This document shows positions 35,344 through 43,612 of a DNA stretch of 54,814 bases, piece by piece. Within the stretch, counting starts at the first letter, position 1; every line of letters begins with the position of its first letter. The notes below the pieces were generated by a model, which was not told where the DNA came from, ran no database searches, and worked only from the letters and a program-made list of their open reading frames with translations. A program made the position numbers and the translations under genes. Origin of the DNA: an uncultured bacterium (lineage in GTDB: Bacteria > Actinomycetota > Coriobacteriia > Coriobacteriales > Atopobiaceae); the NCBI GenBank assembly GCA_905214865.1, contig CAJMNO010000015.1:1-54814 (forward strand). Reading direction: 5' to 3'.

Positions 35344-36428
35344 GCATGTCCTCCACATCACAAGGCAAGGCAGCAAGGGGACCGCATGCCGCACTAAGGC
35401 GGGCGACGCTCGTGGCTGTCCCGCTGTGCCTAGCGTTTGCGCTTCTCGGCTGGCTCCAGATGCGCGACCTCGACGACGGCATCGTCGATGCGTATGCCAG
35501 GCAGCAGGACTCCTACGTTGGCATCGTGCTCAACGAGATCAAGCTCAGCGACGACCGCAGCGCAGACCAGATCGTAAACGACATCCTGGGAACGCTCGAC
35601 GGCGGAACGAGCGGCTACTGGGCGCTCTCGCGCGGCCAGACCATGCTCTACGTAAAGGACGTTGCCGAGACCAATCGCTACAAGGAGGTCAGCGCCAGCA
35701 CCTACTTTGACTCGAGCGAGGCGGAGGACTTTCTCAACGGCCTCGCAACGGATCGGGTCACCCATCGGCGGATTCGCCTGGGGGACAGGGACTGCCTCGC
35801 CAGCGGCATCAAGTTCTCGAGTGGCGGCAGCGACTACCGGCTCTGCCTCATCACCAACGTCGACGTCCTCCTCGCAAGCAACGAGTACATGGGCGCACGC
35901 GCCCGACTGGGCACCCTGTGGGCCGCCGGGATCGTCACGTCCTGCGTGGGCGCGCTGCTGATAGCCAACAACGTCGACCGCCGCCGCAGGGAGCGTGACG
36001 ACGAGCGTACCCGGGTGACTCAGCTCAGCGAGCGGATGAGGCTCTCGGAGGAGCGAATCCGCAGGATGGGACTCTACGACGCGCTGGAGAGGGCATGGAG
36101 CCAGAGGCTCTTGATCCCCTTCGTGCGCAAGCTGCACGAGCGCGGGGTGAATGGCGGCGCCGTCGTGCGGATTGACTGCGGGACGATGGAACAAGCGCTC
36201 GACCTGCTCGAGGGCTGTTCAAAGCTCCTTGGCGACGACGTCCTGAGGTTCCATGACGCGGGCGAGTGCGTGGTCACGCTGCTCTTCGCCCATGGGACGC
36301 CCGAGGATGCCGCCTCTGCCATGGGGCCCCTCGTCCAGGGGGACGCCCATATCGTCTCAACAATGTCGCTCGACGACGTCCTGGCGAGCGACGGCAATTC
36401 CGGGAAGGATCCCCACGATGAAGACTGA
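35340..36428 (+). CDS. Two-helix membrane protein of the exosortase G operon, sensor-like
   Basis: A 362-residue protein. The GTG at 35340 overlaps the previous stop (GTGA) and has AAAGGGAG at 7 bp; an ATG two codons later is less well placed. Helix 1 is about 23-42, then a 150-residue extracytoplasmic domain, helix 2 about 197-217, then a charged coiled coil (RRRERDDERTRV...) and a C-terminal alpha/beta domain. That domain (from GGAVVRIDC) has a strand-helix order and a DVLRFHDAGECVVTLL segment that recalls a degenerate GGDEF fold, with HDAGE where GGDEF would stand. This resemblance is tentative. It may report on envelope assembly. Confidence 0.75.
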   Translation: MSMSSTSQGKAARGPHAALRRATLVAVPLCLAFALLGWLQMRDLDDGIVDAYARQQDSYVGIVLNEIKLSDDRSADQIVNDILGTLDGGTSGYWALSRGQTMLYVKDVAETNRYKEVSASTYFDSSEAEDFLNGLATDRVTHRRIRLGDRDCLASGIKFSSGGSDYRLCLITNVDVLLASNEYMGARARLGTLWAAGIVTSCVGALLIANNVDRRRRERDDERTRVTQLSERMRLSEERIRRMGLYDALERAWSQRLLIPFVRKLHERGVNGGAVVRIDCGTMEQALDLLEGCSKLLGDDVLRFHDAGECVVTLLFAHGTPEDAASAMGPLVQGDAHIVSTMSLDDVLASDGNSGKDPHDED

Positions 36429-36894
36429 CGACCTCGAGTTTGAGCGCTCGTACATCCTCAAGTTCTACCTCAACGCGCGCCACTACCTCACCGATGGCAG
36501 CTACGTGGGAGAGACCCACCCACACACCTGGGAGTTCACGCTCACCATCAGGGTCTCGGGCATGCGCTTCGTGCGGTTCAACGTCTTTGAGGAGGGCATC
36601 GACGCGTACCTGGAGCCCTATCGCAACAAGGTCCTGAACGACGAGCCGCCGTTCGACGTTGTCTCCCCCACGTTGGAGAACCTCGTCGAGGAGTTTGCGC
36701 GGAACTTCTACGCCGTCGTCCAGAAGGAGGGCGGCACCCTCGTGCGCGTGGAGGGCAGCGAGAGCCCGGCGCGCACCTATGCGGTGGACATCAGGCCACG
36801 GGAGGGGGACGACGGCCCGACGGACTTGGACATCGACCGCATCGTGGACGGCGTCGTGGACGAGATGCTTGGCACGGACGAGGAACACGCATAG
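36418..36894 (+). CDS. 6-pyruvoyl-tetrahydropterin synthase-related protein, exosortase G system
   Basis: A 158-residue protein of PTPS/QueD-like fold: ARHYL with His22 and HPHTWEF with His34 and His36, the three zinc-ligand positions of the family. The catalytic Cys that normally precedes the HxH motif is missing (GSYVGETHPH), so it is unlikely to be a normal PTPS or QueD enzyme. The XrtG-linked branch (TIGR03112) always accompanies this system; its reaction is unknown. It overlaps the gene before it by 11 bp and is 3 bp from the next. Confidence 0.85.
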   Translation: MKTDDLEFERSYILKFYLNARHYLTDGSYVGETHPHTWEFTLTIRVSGMRFVRFNVFEEGIDAYLEPYRNKVLNDEPPFDVVSPTLENLVEEFARNFYAVVQKEGGTLVRVEGSESPARTYAVDIRPREGDDGPTDLDIDRIVDGVVDEMLGTDEEHA

Positions 36895-36897
36895 GCC

Positions 36898-39414
36898 ATG
36901 GAGCAGCAGGAGAGGACATCCAAGACGGAGGAGACGCACGAGGGCGCCGACTCCCAGCATCGCAAGGCAAAGTGGGTCGCCCTGGGCGTGGCGTCCGTGG
37001 TCGCCTACGTTGTCGCGGCAATCGTGGTGGTCTGGCTCGTCTCTCGTAGCGGCACCTATCCCGCAGGCTCGGACACCATGTACCACATCCATCGCACCGA
37101 GCTGGTCTACAACGGCATCCGCGCAGGCAACTGGTGGCCGGGCTATGACCCCTCCTGGTACAACGGGGTCGAGATCATGCGCTACTGGCCACCGCTTGCC
37201 CCCTACCTCATGGCGGCGTGCCAGGCGATCGCATCGGGCGACGTCTGGATGGGCTACCTCATCTTTGTGGGAGCCCTCGTCGTGGGAAGCGGCCTTCCCT
37301 GGCTGTACATCGGCTTCAGGATGAGGAGGCCCTGGCTGGGGGCGTTCATCGGGCTCGTGTGGTTCTTCCTTCCCAACAACCTCTACCAGCTCTTCGCGGA
37401 GGGCAACGTCCCACGCGCGCTGAGCATGTGCTTCCTCCCGCTGTTCGCCTACAACGTGGCGGCGTTCCTCAAGGGCGAGAGGCGCCCCAACTTCGTGGGA
37501 ATCTCCGTCACCTTTGCGCTCATGGTGCTCTGCCACCTTGGGTACGCCGGCATGCTCGCGCTGGCAACGCTGCTGTTCGCGCTTGTCTACTGCCTCGTCA
37601 ACCGACGCGTCCGCGTCGTCCTGCGGGCGGTCCTCGCCATGCTCATAGGCTTCCTTCTGGTGGGCGTGTGGCTCGTCCCCTCGCTCTTTGGCGGCATCTC
37701 AAACGTCGACAGTTCCACGAGCATGAGGACCTTCTTCCGGAGCCTGGGCGTGACGCTGAACCCCCTCGCCCGCCTTCAGAGCAACCGACTCCCCTACATC
37801 GGGCTCCCCGGATTCGTGCTTGCCGTCATCGGCGCCTTCTTCAGCAACCGCGACGCAGCCCCAGGCTTCATCACCGCCGCCCTCACCTGCGTCCTCACCT
37901 CGTCGGCGGCCATGCCGTTTCTCGCCGCGCTCCCCGGGGGAGGGATGCTGTGGATGATGAGGTTCGTCTCCATCGCGCTCTGCCTCACCCTCATCTCTCT
38001 CCTGCAGTGGAGGCGCCTCAAGACGCCCATCCTCGTTGCGTTCTGCGCGCTCGTCGTGCTCGACTGCATCCCATCCCTGAGCCTCGTCTACGGCAACCAG
38101 ACGGGCGAGCAGCCCGTCGAGCGCATGACCCGGCAGCAGAAGGGCACGCTGGTGGAGGAGGCAAAGCGCATCACCACGCAGCGCATGTGCGTGCTGCAGG
38201 AGGGAACGGAGTCCGTCGTCGACGCCTACGTGCTGACGGACCTGGGGGGCGCCACCAACCAGGTCTTTGGCGCAGGCTGGGAGGCAAGCACCACCTCAAG
38301 GAACATCCTCCTGCTCAACCGCGCCTCGAACGAGGGCGACTTCCTCTACATGTTCGACCGCGCCAAGGAGCTGGGCGCGGACACCGTTCTCATGAGAACC
38401 GATGTGGTGGAGCATCCCAAGCCCGACACGATCGAGCAGCTCGACGAGTGCGCCAAGCGGGTCGGCTACGAGCTGGTGAACACGTCGGGGATCTTCCGCC
38501 TCTACCACCTGTCCTCGGCGCCATCGACGTTTGGGGTCAAGACCCAGTACCCCGCCATCGCGATTGGCAAGAACTCCGACACGGTGGCCCTCACCTATCC
38601 CGCCTTCAAGCAGACCTCCGACCCCAACCTCAACCACTACACCTACGATGAGCTCTCGCGCTATCGCGTCGTCTTCCTGACGGGGTTCACCTACGACGAC
38701 CAGAGGGCGGCGGAGGACCTCGTGCTCAGGCTTGCAAGGCACGGCGTGCGCGTCGTGATATCCGCGGACGGCATCCCCGAGAACAGGAGCTCGCACGACC
38801 GAATCTTCCTGGGGGTTCGCTGCAACACCATCAAGTTCAACAACGGGTACCCGGACCTCCACACCAAGGACGGAATCTTGGATCCCGACCTGTTCCCCTC
38901 GGACGTGGACACCTGGAACACGGTCTACCTCGATGGTCTGGACGACTCCTGGGGCTACGCGGAGCTCGATGACAACACCCGCGTCAACTTCATGGGGACC
39001 GCCCGCGACGACAACATCGTCTTTGTGGGGTTCAACCTCACCTACTACTACTCCCTCACGCAGGACGAGGGAGTTGGGAAGCTCCTCTCCAACGCGATGG
39101 ACCTCGACTCCACGGAGCTGCCAGAACGCGAGCTCGTCCCCATCTCCGTCGACTACGCCCCCAGGGCGATCACCGTGACCTCCCCAGAGGACAACGTCAA
39201 CACCACGCTCGCCTACCATGACCTGTTCGACGGCACGGAGGGCGTGCGTGACGACTTCCACCTGACCGTGGTCGACAAGGGAACCACGACGCTGCCCCTC
39301 TCCTATCCCTACCTCTGGCAGGGAGTCGCCATGTCCTCCCTCGGCGTCGCCTGCCTCGTGGTGTTCTCTCGCCGCTACCGTCGTTCGAAGGAGCCAGCCG
39401 ATGGGCGCCCCTGA
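36898..39414 (+). CDS. Large membrane protein, 6-pyruvoyl-tetrahydropterin synthase-related (PTPS_related), exosortase G system
   Basis: An 838-residue protein. The N-terminal helix is near 28-50, followed by an SGTYPAGSDTMYHIHR loop, then about nine more helices up to 390 in the style of glycosyltransferase-C/polymerase proteins. A 420-residue extracytoplasmic domain follows, and a last helix near 805-825 with a basic tail. The loop with acidic and His residues after helix 1 is where GT-C enzymes carry catalytic Asp/Glu. It is likely a lipid-linked sugar transferase or polymerase acting outside the membrane. It overlaps the last gene by 14 bp. Confidence 0.82.
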   Translation: MEQQERTSKTEETHEGADSQHRKAKWVALGVASVVAYVVAAIVVVWLVSRSGTYPAGSDTMYHIHRTELVYNGIRAGNWWPGYDPSWYNGVEIMRYWPPLAPYLMAACQAIASGDVWMGYLIFVGALVVGSGLPWLYIGFRMRRPWLGAFIGLVWFFLPNNLYQLFAEGNVPRALSMCFLPLFAYNVAAFLKGERRPNFVGISVTFALMVLCHLGYAGMLALATLLFALVYCLVNRRVRVVLRAVLAMLIGFLLVGVWLVPSLFGGISNVDSSTSMRTFFRSLGVTLNPLARLQSNRLPYIGLPGFVLAVIGAFFSNRDAAPGFITAALTCVLTSSAAMPFLAALPGGGMLWMMRFVSIALCLTLISLLQWRRLKTPILVAFCALVVLDCIPSLSLVYGNQTGEQPVERMTRQQKGTLVEEAKRITTQRMCVLQEGTESVVDAYVLTDLGGATNQVFGAGWEASTTSRNILLLNRASNEGDFLYMFDRAKELGADTVLMRTDVVEHPKPDTIEQLDECAKRVGYELVNTSGIFRLYHLSSAPSTFGVKTQYPAIAIGKNSDTVALTYPAFKQTSDPNLNHYTYDELSRYRVVFLTGFTYDDQRAAEDLVLRLARHGVRVVISADGIPENRSSHDRIFLGVRCNTIKFNNGYPDLHTKDGILDPDLFPSDVDTWNTVYLDGLDDSWGYAELDDNTRVNFMGTARDDNIVFVGFNLTYYYSLTQDEGVGKLLSNAMDLDSTELPERELVPISVDYAPRAITVTSPEDNVNTTLAYHDLFDGTEGVRDDFHLTVVDKGTTTLPLSYPYLWQGVAMSSLGVACLVVFSRRYRRSKEPADGRP

Positions 39415-40492
39415 TCGCAAACCTCCCTCCTTCTGCGTGGTCATCCCCGCCTACGACCCGGACGACAAGCTCGTCGGGCTCGTGGACCAGCTTCGTGGAA
39501 CGGGCTTGGAACGTACTTCGGCAGAGGGTGAGAGGAGCCACCCCCTGCCCGTCGTGGTGGTAGACGACGGGAGCGAGGGATGCGAGGAGGTCTTCTCGCA
39601 GGTGGAGGCACGCGACATCCCCGTCATCCACTTCGAGCGCAACCGCGGGAAGGGTGCCGCCCTGAAGGAGGGGCTGTCGTGGGCGGCGCGCAGGGGCTTC
39701 TCGCATGCCGTGACCGCCGACTCGGACGGACAGCACACGAGGCAGGCCATCCTCGACGTTGCGAAGTGCGCCCAGGACAACCCCGGCTCCCTGGTGCTCG
39801 GCGTGCGCGACGTAAGGAAGATGCCGCGCAGGTCTCGCCTGGGTAACACGCTCACCCGCACCCTGTTTGGCATGCTCTACAACGTGCGCCTGTCGGATAC
39901 GCAGACCGGGCTGCGCGGAATCCCGCTCGCCCACGTCGACCGGCTGGTTTCGCTTGCCGGAGACCGCTACGAGTACGAGATGAACATGCTCGTGCACTCC
40001 GACGCGCTGTTCGACGGCATCCGGGAGGTGCCCATACCGACGGTCTACTTCGAGGGCAACTCCGGCAGCCACTTCGACGCGATCAGGGATGGTGCACGCG
40101 TCTACAGGGTCCTCTTCGGCAGCATGCCGAGGTTCCTCATCGTGTCGCTCGCCTCGTTCGCGCTCGACTACTCGCTCTTCTCGGGCTTCTACCTTGCCGC
40201 GGGACTCTCGACGGTCGCCGCAACGCTCTCCGCGCGCGCCATCAGTGCCACGTTCAACTACCTCATGAACCGGCACTGGGCGTTCCGGAACCCGGGCAGC
40301 CATTACACCGTCGCCCGATACCTTGCCCTCTCCGTAGCGATCGTCTCTGCCAACAGCCTGCTCATGCACCTACTCGTCGACGTGATGGGCGGCCCTGCGC
40401 TGGTGATGAAGGTCTTCGTTGAGTGCTTCCTCTACCTGGTGAGCTTCACCGTGCAGAACAACCTCGCCCTCGGCAGGCACGAGGCCAAGTGA
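39401..40492 (+). CDS. Glycosyltransferase family 2 fused to GtrA-like membrane domain
   Basis: A 363-residue protein. Residues 1-225 are a GT2 domain (FCVVIPAYDPDD, VVVDDGSEG, TADSDGQH as DxD, DTQTGLRGIP) of the dolichol-phosphate-sugar synthase type. Residues about 240-358 are four helices of a GtrA/DPMS domain (FNYLMNRHWAFRNPG). Such proteins make polyprenyl-phosphate sugars, which would supply the membrane glycosyltransferases of this operon. It is the last gene; a hairpin follows at 40496. Confidence 0.9.
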   Translation: MGAPDRKPPSFCVVIPAYDPDDKLVGLVDQLRGTGLERTSAEGERSHPLPVVVVDDGSEGCEEVFSQVEARDIPVIHFERNRGKGAALKEGLSWAARRGFSHAVTADSDGQHTRQAILDVAKCAQDNPGSLVLGVRDVRKMPRRSRLGNTLTRTLFGMLYNVRLSDTQTGLRGIPLAHVDRLVSLAGDRYEYEMNMLVHSDALFDGIREVPIPTVYFEGNSGSHFDAIRDGARVYRVLFGSMPRFLIVSLASFALDYSLFSGFYLAAGLSTVAATLSARAISATFNYLMNRHWAFRNPGSHYTVARYLALSVAIVSANSLLMHLLVDVMGGPALVMKVFVECFLYLVSFTVQNNLALGRHEAK

Positions 40493-40495
40493 GGG

Positions 40496-40520
40496 GCCTG
40501 GGACGGCTTGCGTCCCAGGC
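40496..40520 (+). terminator. Hairpin at the end of the exosortase operon
   Basis: A perfect 10-bp stem (GCCTGGGACG / CGTCCCAGGC) with a 5-nt loop, 4 bp after the stop codon. No U-tract. Confidence 0.5.
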
Positions 40521-40540
40521 GAGGCGCAGCACTTCCAGGT

Positions 40541-40600
40541 CTGCAAGGTAATGGGCTCCGTAATTGCAAAGTGGCAGGCTCCACAAATGCAAAGTACGGA
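40541..40600. repeat. Orphan array of three 23-bp iterons
   Basis: TNNTGCAARGT-type units with TGCAA at 40542, 40565 and 40588, exactly 23 bp apart. They match the five iterons in front of the ATPase gene at 44801-44907 (shared unit AATTGCAAAGT plus GGCTCCGT/GGCTTCCGT linkers). The array lies between the operon's end and the TetR gene's end, where no promoter is expected. Confidence 0.75.
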
Positions 40601-40627
40601 CCGTTAGCCACGCATGCCCAGGATTCC

Positions 40628-41179
40628 CTACCCACGCAGATCGAGGACCGCGGCAAGGCTCTTCCGGAAGGAGACACGCCAGTCGAGCGCGCCATGGCTG
40701 ATGCACCAATAGCAGAAGTAGCCCGTGAACATGCGGTCTGCCGCCTCGCGGAGTCGCTCGGCGTCGGAGGCGTTGCGAAACTCTCCACTCGCCTGCCCGC
40801 GCTCGATGATCGAGGCCATGGTGCGACTGAGGTATGGCCGCTCGTCCAGGCTGTGGTGGTCCTCGCGCAGGTTGGTGATGAGCATGCGCCGCATGAGCTC
40901 CTGGCCCGCCCCCTCGGTCTCGTCCGCAATGGTGTCATAGCAGATGAGCAGCTGCTCCCAGGCGCTCGTAGTTCCCATGAGCTCGCCGAGCCGGTCGCCA
41001 AGGCGTTCCGACACGCCGTCGTACAGGTTGACGATGATGTCGTCCTTGGAGTGGAAGCGGCTGTAGAAGGTGGGCTTGCTTATCCCGCAGGCGTCGCAGA
41101 TGTCCTGGACCGTGACGTTGGCGAAGCCCCGCTCCTTGAAGAGTGCGAGCGCCGTCTCCTGGATGTGCTGTCTGTCCAA
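40628..41179 (-). CDS. TetR-family transcriptional regulator
   Basis: A 183-residue protein. The N-terminal helix-turn-helix is residues 3-50 (IQETALALFKERGFANVTVQDICDACGISKPTFYSRFHSKDDI), followed by a helical ligand domain with several aromatic residues near the C-terminus (YFCYWCISHGALDW). It probably represses the divergently transcribed flavoenzyme gene; the TTACTCGAGTAA palindrome between them is a candidate site. The ligand is unknown. Confidence 0.9.
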   Translation of the reverse strand: MDRQHIQETALALFKERGFANVTVQDICDACGISKPTFYSRFHSKDDIIVNLYDGVSERLGDRLGELMGTTSAWEQLLICYDTIADETEGAGQELMRRMLITNLREDHHSLDERPYLSRTMASIIERGQASGEFRNASDAERLREAADRMFTGYFCYWCISHGALDWRVSFRKSLAAVLDLRG

Positions 41180-41552
41180 TGCCCCTCCAAAGGTTCGATG
41201 GCCACCTTACGTCAGCGTCACGACGACATGCGAAGGCATGGCGCACCAGTGGTGCCAACAGCTTGCGGGTATCTCGACCATTCGGTCGCTTCGATTATGC
41301 CTGAAGGCAATCGGGAAACGGCGCCAGGGTTCCTCGAGAGGGAGAACGACTGCACTCTGGTCTTACTCGAGTAAAGTTTGCCTTACTATGGGAATGCATC
41401 GATGCCTCGACAAGAGGCGGCGAGCGGAGCCCGACGAAACGCGCTACGGCAGCCCAAGGCCCAATCGCCCAAGGAGAGGAACGGGGGTCGTCGTCGCATC
41501 GACGCCAGCTTTGGCACCACAAGGCCACAAGATCCCAAGGAGAGGGGAAGGC
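41180..41552. other. Divergent regulatory region between TetR and flavoenzyme genes
   Basis: Contains the palindrome at 41363-41374. The rest has no gene or recognised structure. Confidence 0.35.
41363..41374. promoter_or_regulatory. Candidate TetR operator
   Basis: The perfect 12-bp palindrome TTACTCGAGTAA is followed by AGTTTGCCTTACTA, which repeats the half-site TTACT. It lies in the divergent region 179 bp before the flavoenzyme ATG. Confidence 0.45.
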
Positions 41553-43511
41553 ATGGACCACAGCGCACTGTTCACTCCGTTTTCCGTCGGCAGGATGCGG
41601 GTCAAGAACCGCATCGGCATGAGCCCGATGGGCACCAACTCGGCCTTCACCAACGGCAGGAAGGACGAGCAGGAGGTCGACTACTTCATCGAGCGCGCCA
41701 AGGGCGGCACCGGCATCATCTTCATGGGCTGCCAGATGCTCAACGAGAAGGTCGCCCAGGGCTTGATGGAGGGGTACCTCGACTCCTTCACCGTCCTGCC
41801 CTCGCTCACGTCGGTTTGCGACGGGGTCCATCGCTATGGCGCCAAGATCGTGTGCCAGATAAGCCCAGGCACAGGCCGCAACGCGTTCCCGGACACCTTT
41901 GGCAACCCGCCGATCTCCTCGTCCGACACGCCCTCGGTCTTCGACCCGAGCGTCAAGTGCCACGCCCTCACCAAGGACGAGATTACCAAGATCATGGACG
42001 GCTTCCGCTTTGCCGCCGGCGTCGCGCGCGACGCGGGCTACGACGCGATCGAGATTCACGCACACGCCGGCTACCTCATCGACCAGTTCATGAGCCCGGT
42101 GTGGAACCACCGCACCGACGAGTACGGAGTCACGCCGGAGGGCTTTGCGCGCTTCCCAGTCGAGATCGTCCACGCGATCAAGGACGCTGTGGGAGACGCC
42201 CTGCCCGTGATCTTCCGCATCTCCCTCGACCACCGCTTCCCGGGCGGGCGCACCATCGAGGACTCCGTGGAGCTTCTCAAGATCCTGGAGCGCGAGGGCG
42301 TGGACGCCTTTGACGTGGACGCCGGCTGCTACGAGTCCCTCGACTACATCTTCCCACCCAGCTACCTGGGCGAGAGCTGCATGAGCTACGTCTGCGACGC
42401 CGCACGCAAGGCCGTGGACGTCCCGCTCTTCACGGCGGGCACCCTCAACCCGGACGATGCGACGAAGCTCATCGAGAGCGGCACGGTCGACTTCGTCAAC
42501 TTTGGCCGCGCGTTGATCGCCGACCCCTACCTACCCGTCAAGCTGCAGAAGGGCCATCCCGAGGACGTGCGACCCTGCCTGCGCTGCAACGAGTACTGCA
42601 TCGGCCGCATCTGGAACAGCCACACCAAGCTCAGCTGCGCCGTGAACCCCTCCGCGATGGAGGAGGTCCGCTTCAAGATCACCCGCACCGACTCGCCCAA
42701 GGACGTCGTGGTGGTGGGCGGAGGCGTCGCGGGGATGGAGGCCGCACGCGTTGCCGCCATCGAGGGGCATCGCGTCACGCTTCTCGAGGCACGCGACCAC
42801 CTGGGAGGCACCGCCGGGGACATCAGCAGCGCCTCCTTCAAGCTGAACATCCGCAAGCTGGTCGAGTGGTACAAGGTCCAACTCGACAAGTACAAGGTGG
42901 ATGTCAGGCTCAACCACGCGGTCAGCGCGGGCGACCCGCTGCTGGGGTCCGCCGACGCAATCGTCGTAGGAACCGGCGCCAAGCCCGTCGCACCCAAGAT
43001 CCCCGGCCTCGACGGGACCAACGTTGTGCCCGTTCTGGACTTCGAGCGTGACACGAGCCGTGCAACCGGCGAGCGCGTCGTCGTCTGCGGCGGCGGCGCC
43101 TCAGGGCTCGACTGCGCACTCGAGCTCTCGGCGGACCTCAGCAAGAGGGTGACCGTTGTCGAGATGCTGCCGGAGTGCGGCAAGGACGTCTTCTTCATCA
43201 ACAAGATCACGCTCATGCGGCGCCTCCAGGAGGGCGGCGTGGAGCTCAGGAGCTCCAACAAGGTCGTCTCCATCGACGCCACGGGCGTCACGGTCGAGCT
43301 TGCCGACGGCTCCCGCGAGCACCTGGACGCGGACTGCGTGATCGACGCGTTCGGCATGCGTCCCGACACCACGCTCGCCGATGCCATCGACGGGCGCTAC
43401 CACGAGAAGACCCGCGTGGTGGGAGACGTCCGTCGCCTCGGCAAGATCGGCGACGCCATCCGCGACGGCTTCTATGCCGCCACCAGCCTGGACATGGACC
43501 TCTACGTCTAG
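41553..43511 (+). CDS. Old-yellow-enzyme-type Fe-S flavin oxidoreductase
   Basis: A 652-residue protein of the 2,4-dienoyl-CoA reductase/BaiCD/trimethylamine dehydrogenase type. Residues 1-330 are an FMN TIM barrel (IEIHAHAGYLIDQFMSP, FRISLDHRF, NFGRALIADP). A 4Fe-4S cluster motif follows near 341-361 (CLRCNEYC...C). The C-terminal half has two dinucleotide-binding motifs (VVGGGVAGMEAA near 387; VVCGGGASGLDCA near 510). It reduces an activated C=C bond using NAD(P)H through FAD, Fe-S and FMN; the substrate (enone, bile acid, fatty acid) is unknown. AGGAGAGGGGAAGG precedes the ATG. It is probably under the divergent TetR. Confidence 0.92.
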   Translation: MDHSALFTPFSVGRMRVKNRIGMSPMGTNSAFTNGRKDEQEVDYFIERAKGGTGIIFMGCQMLNEKVAQGLMEGYLDSFTVLPSLTSVCDGVHRYGAKIVCQISPGTGRNAFPDTFGNPPISSSDTPSVFDPSVKCHALTKDEITKIMDGFRFAAGVARDAGYDAIEIHAHAGYLIDQFMSPVWNHRTDEYGVTPEGFARFPVEIVHAIKDAVGDALPVIFRISLDHRFPGGRTIEDSVELLKILEREGVDAFDVDAGCYESLDYIFPPSYLGESCMSYVCDAARKAVDVPLFTAGTLNPDDATKLIESGTVDFVNFGRALIADPYLPVKLQKGHPEDVRPCLRCNEYCIGRIWNSHTKLSCAVNPSAMEEVRFKITRTDSPKDVVVVGGGVAGMEAARVAAIEGHRVTLLEARDHLGGTAGDISSASFKLNIRKLVEWYKVQLDKYKVDVRLNHAVSAGDPLLGSADAIVVGTGAKPVAPKIPGLDGTNVVPVLDFERDTSRATGERVVVCGGGASGLDCALELSADLSKRVTVVEMLPECGKDVFFINKITLMRRLQEGGVELRSSNKVVSIDATGVTVELADGSREHLDADCVIDAFGMRPDTTLADAIDGRYHEKTRVVGDVRRLGKIGDAIRDGFYAATSLDMDLYV

Positions 43512-43542
43512 GCGCAAGAACCGATAGACAAGCGAACGGCAA

Positions 43543-43579
43543 AAGGGCGGGACGTCCCGGATAGGTGCGTCCCGCCCTT
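43543..43579. terminator. Terminator after the flavoenzyme gene
   Basis: A 12-bp stem (AAGGGCGGGACG / CGTCCCGCCCTT) with a 13-nt loop. Flanking A and T residues allow it to serve both this gene and the convergent ATPase gene. Confidence 0.65.
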
Positions 43580-43612
43580 CGTTGTGGGGCCTCTCTCCCC
43601 TAACCCATTCCC

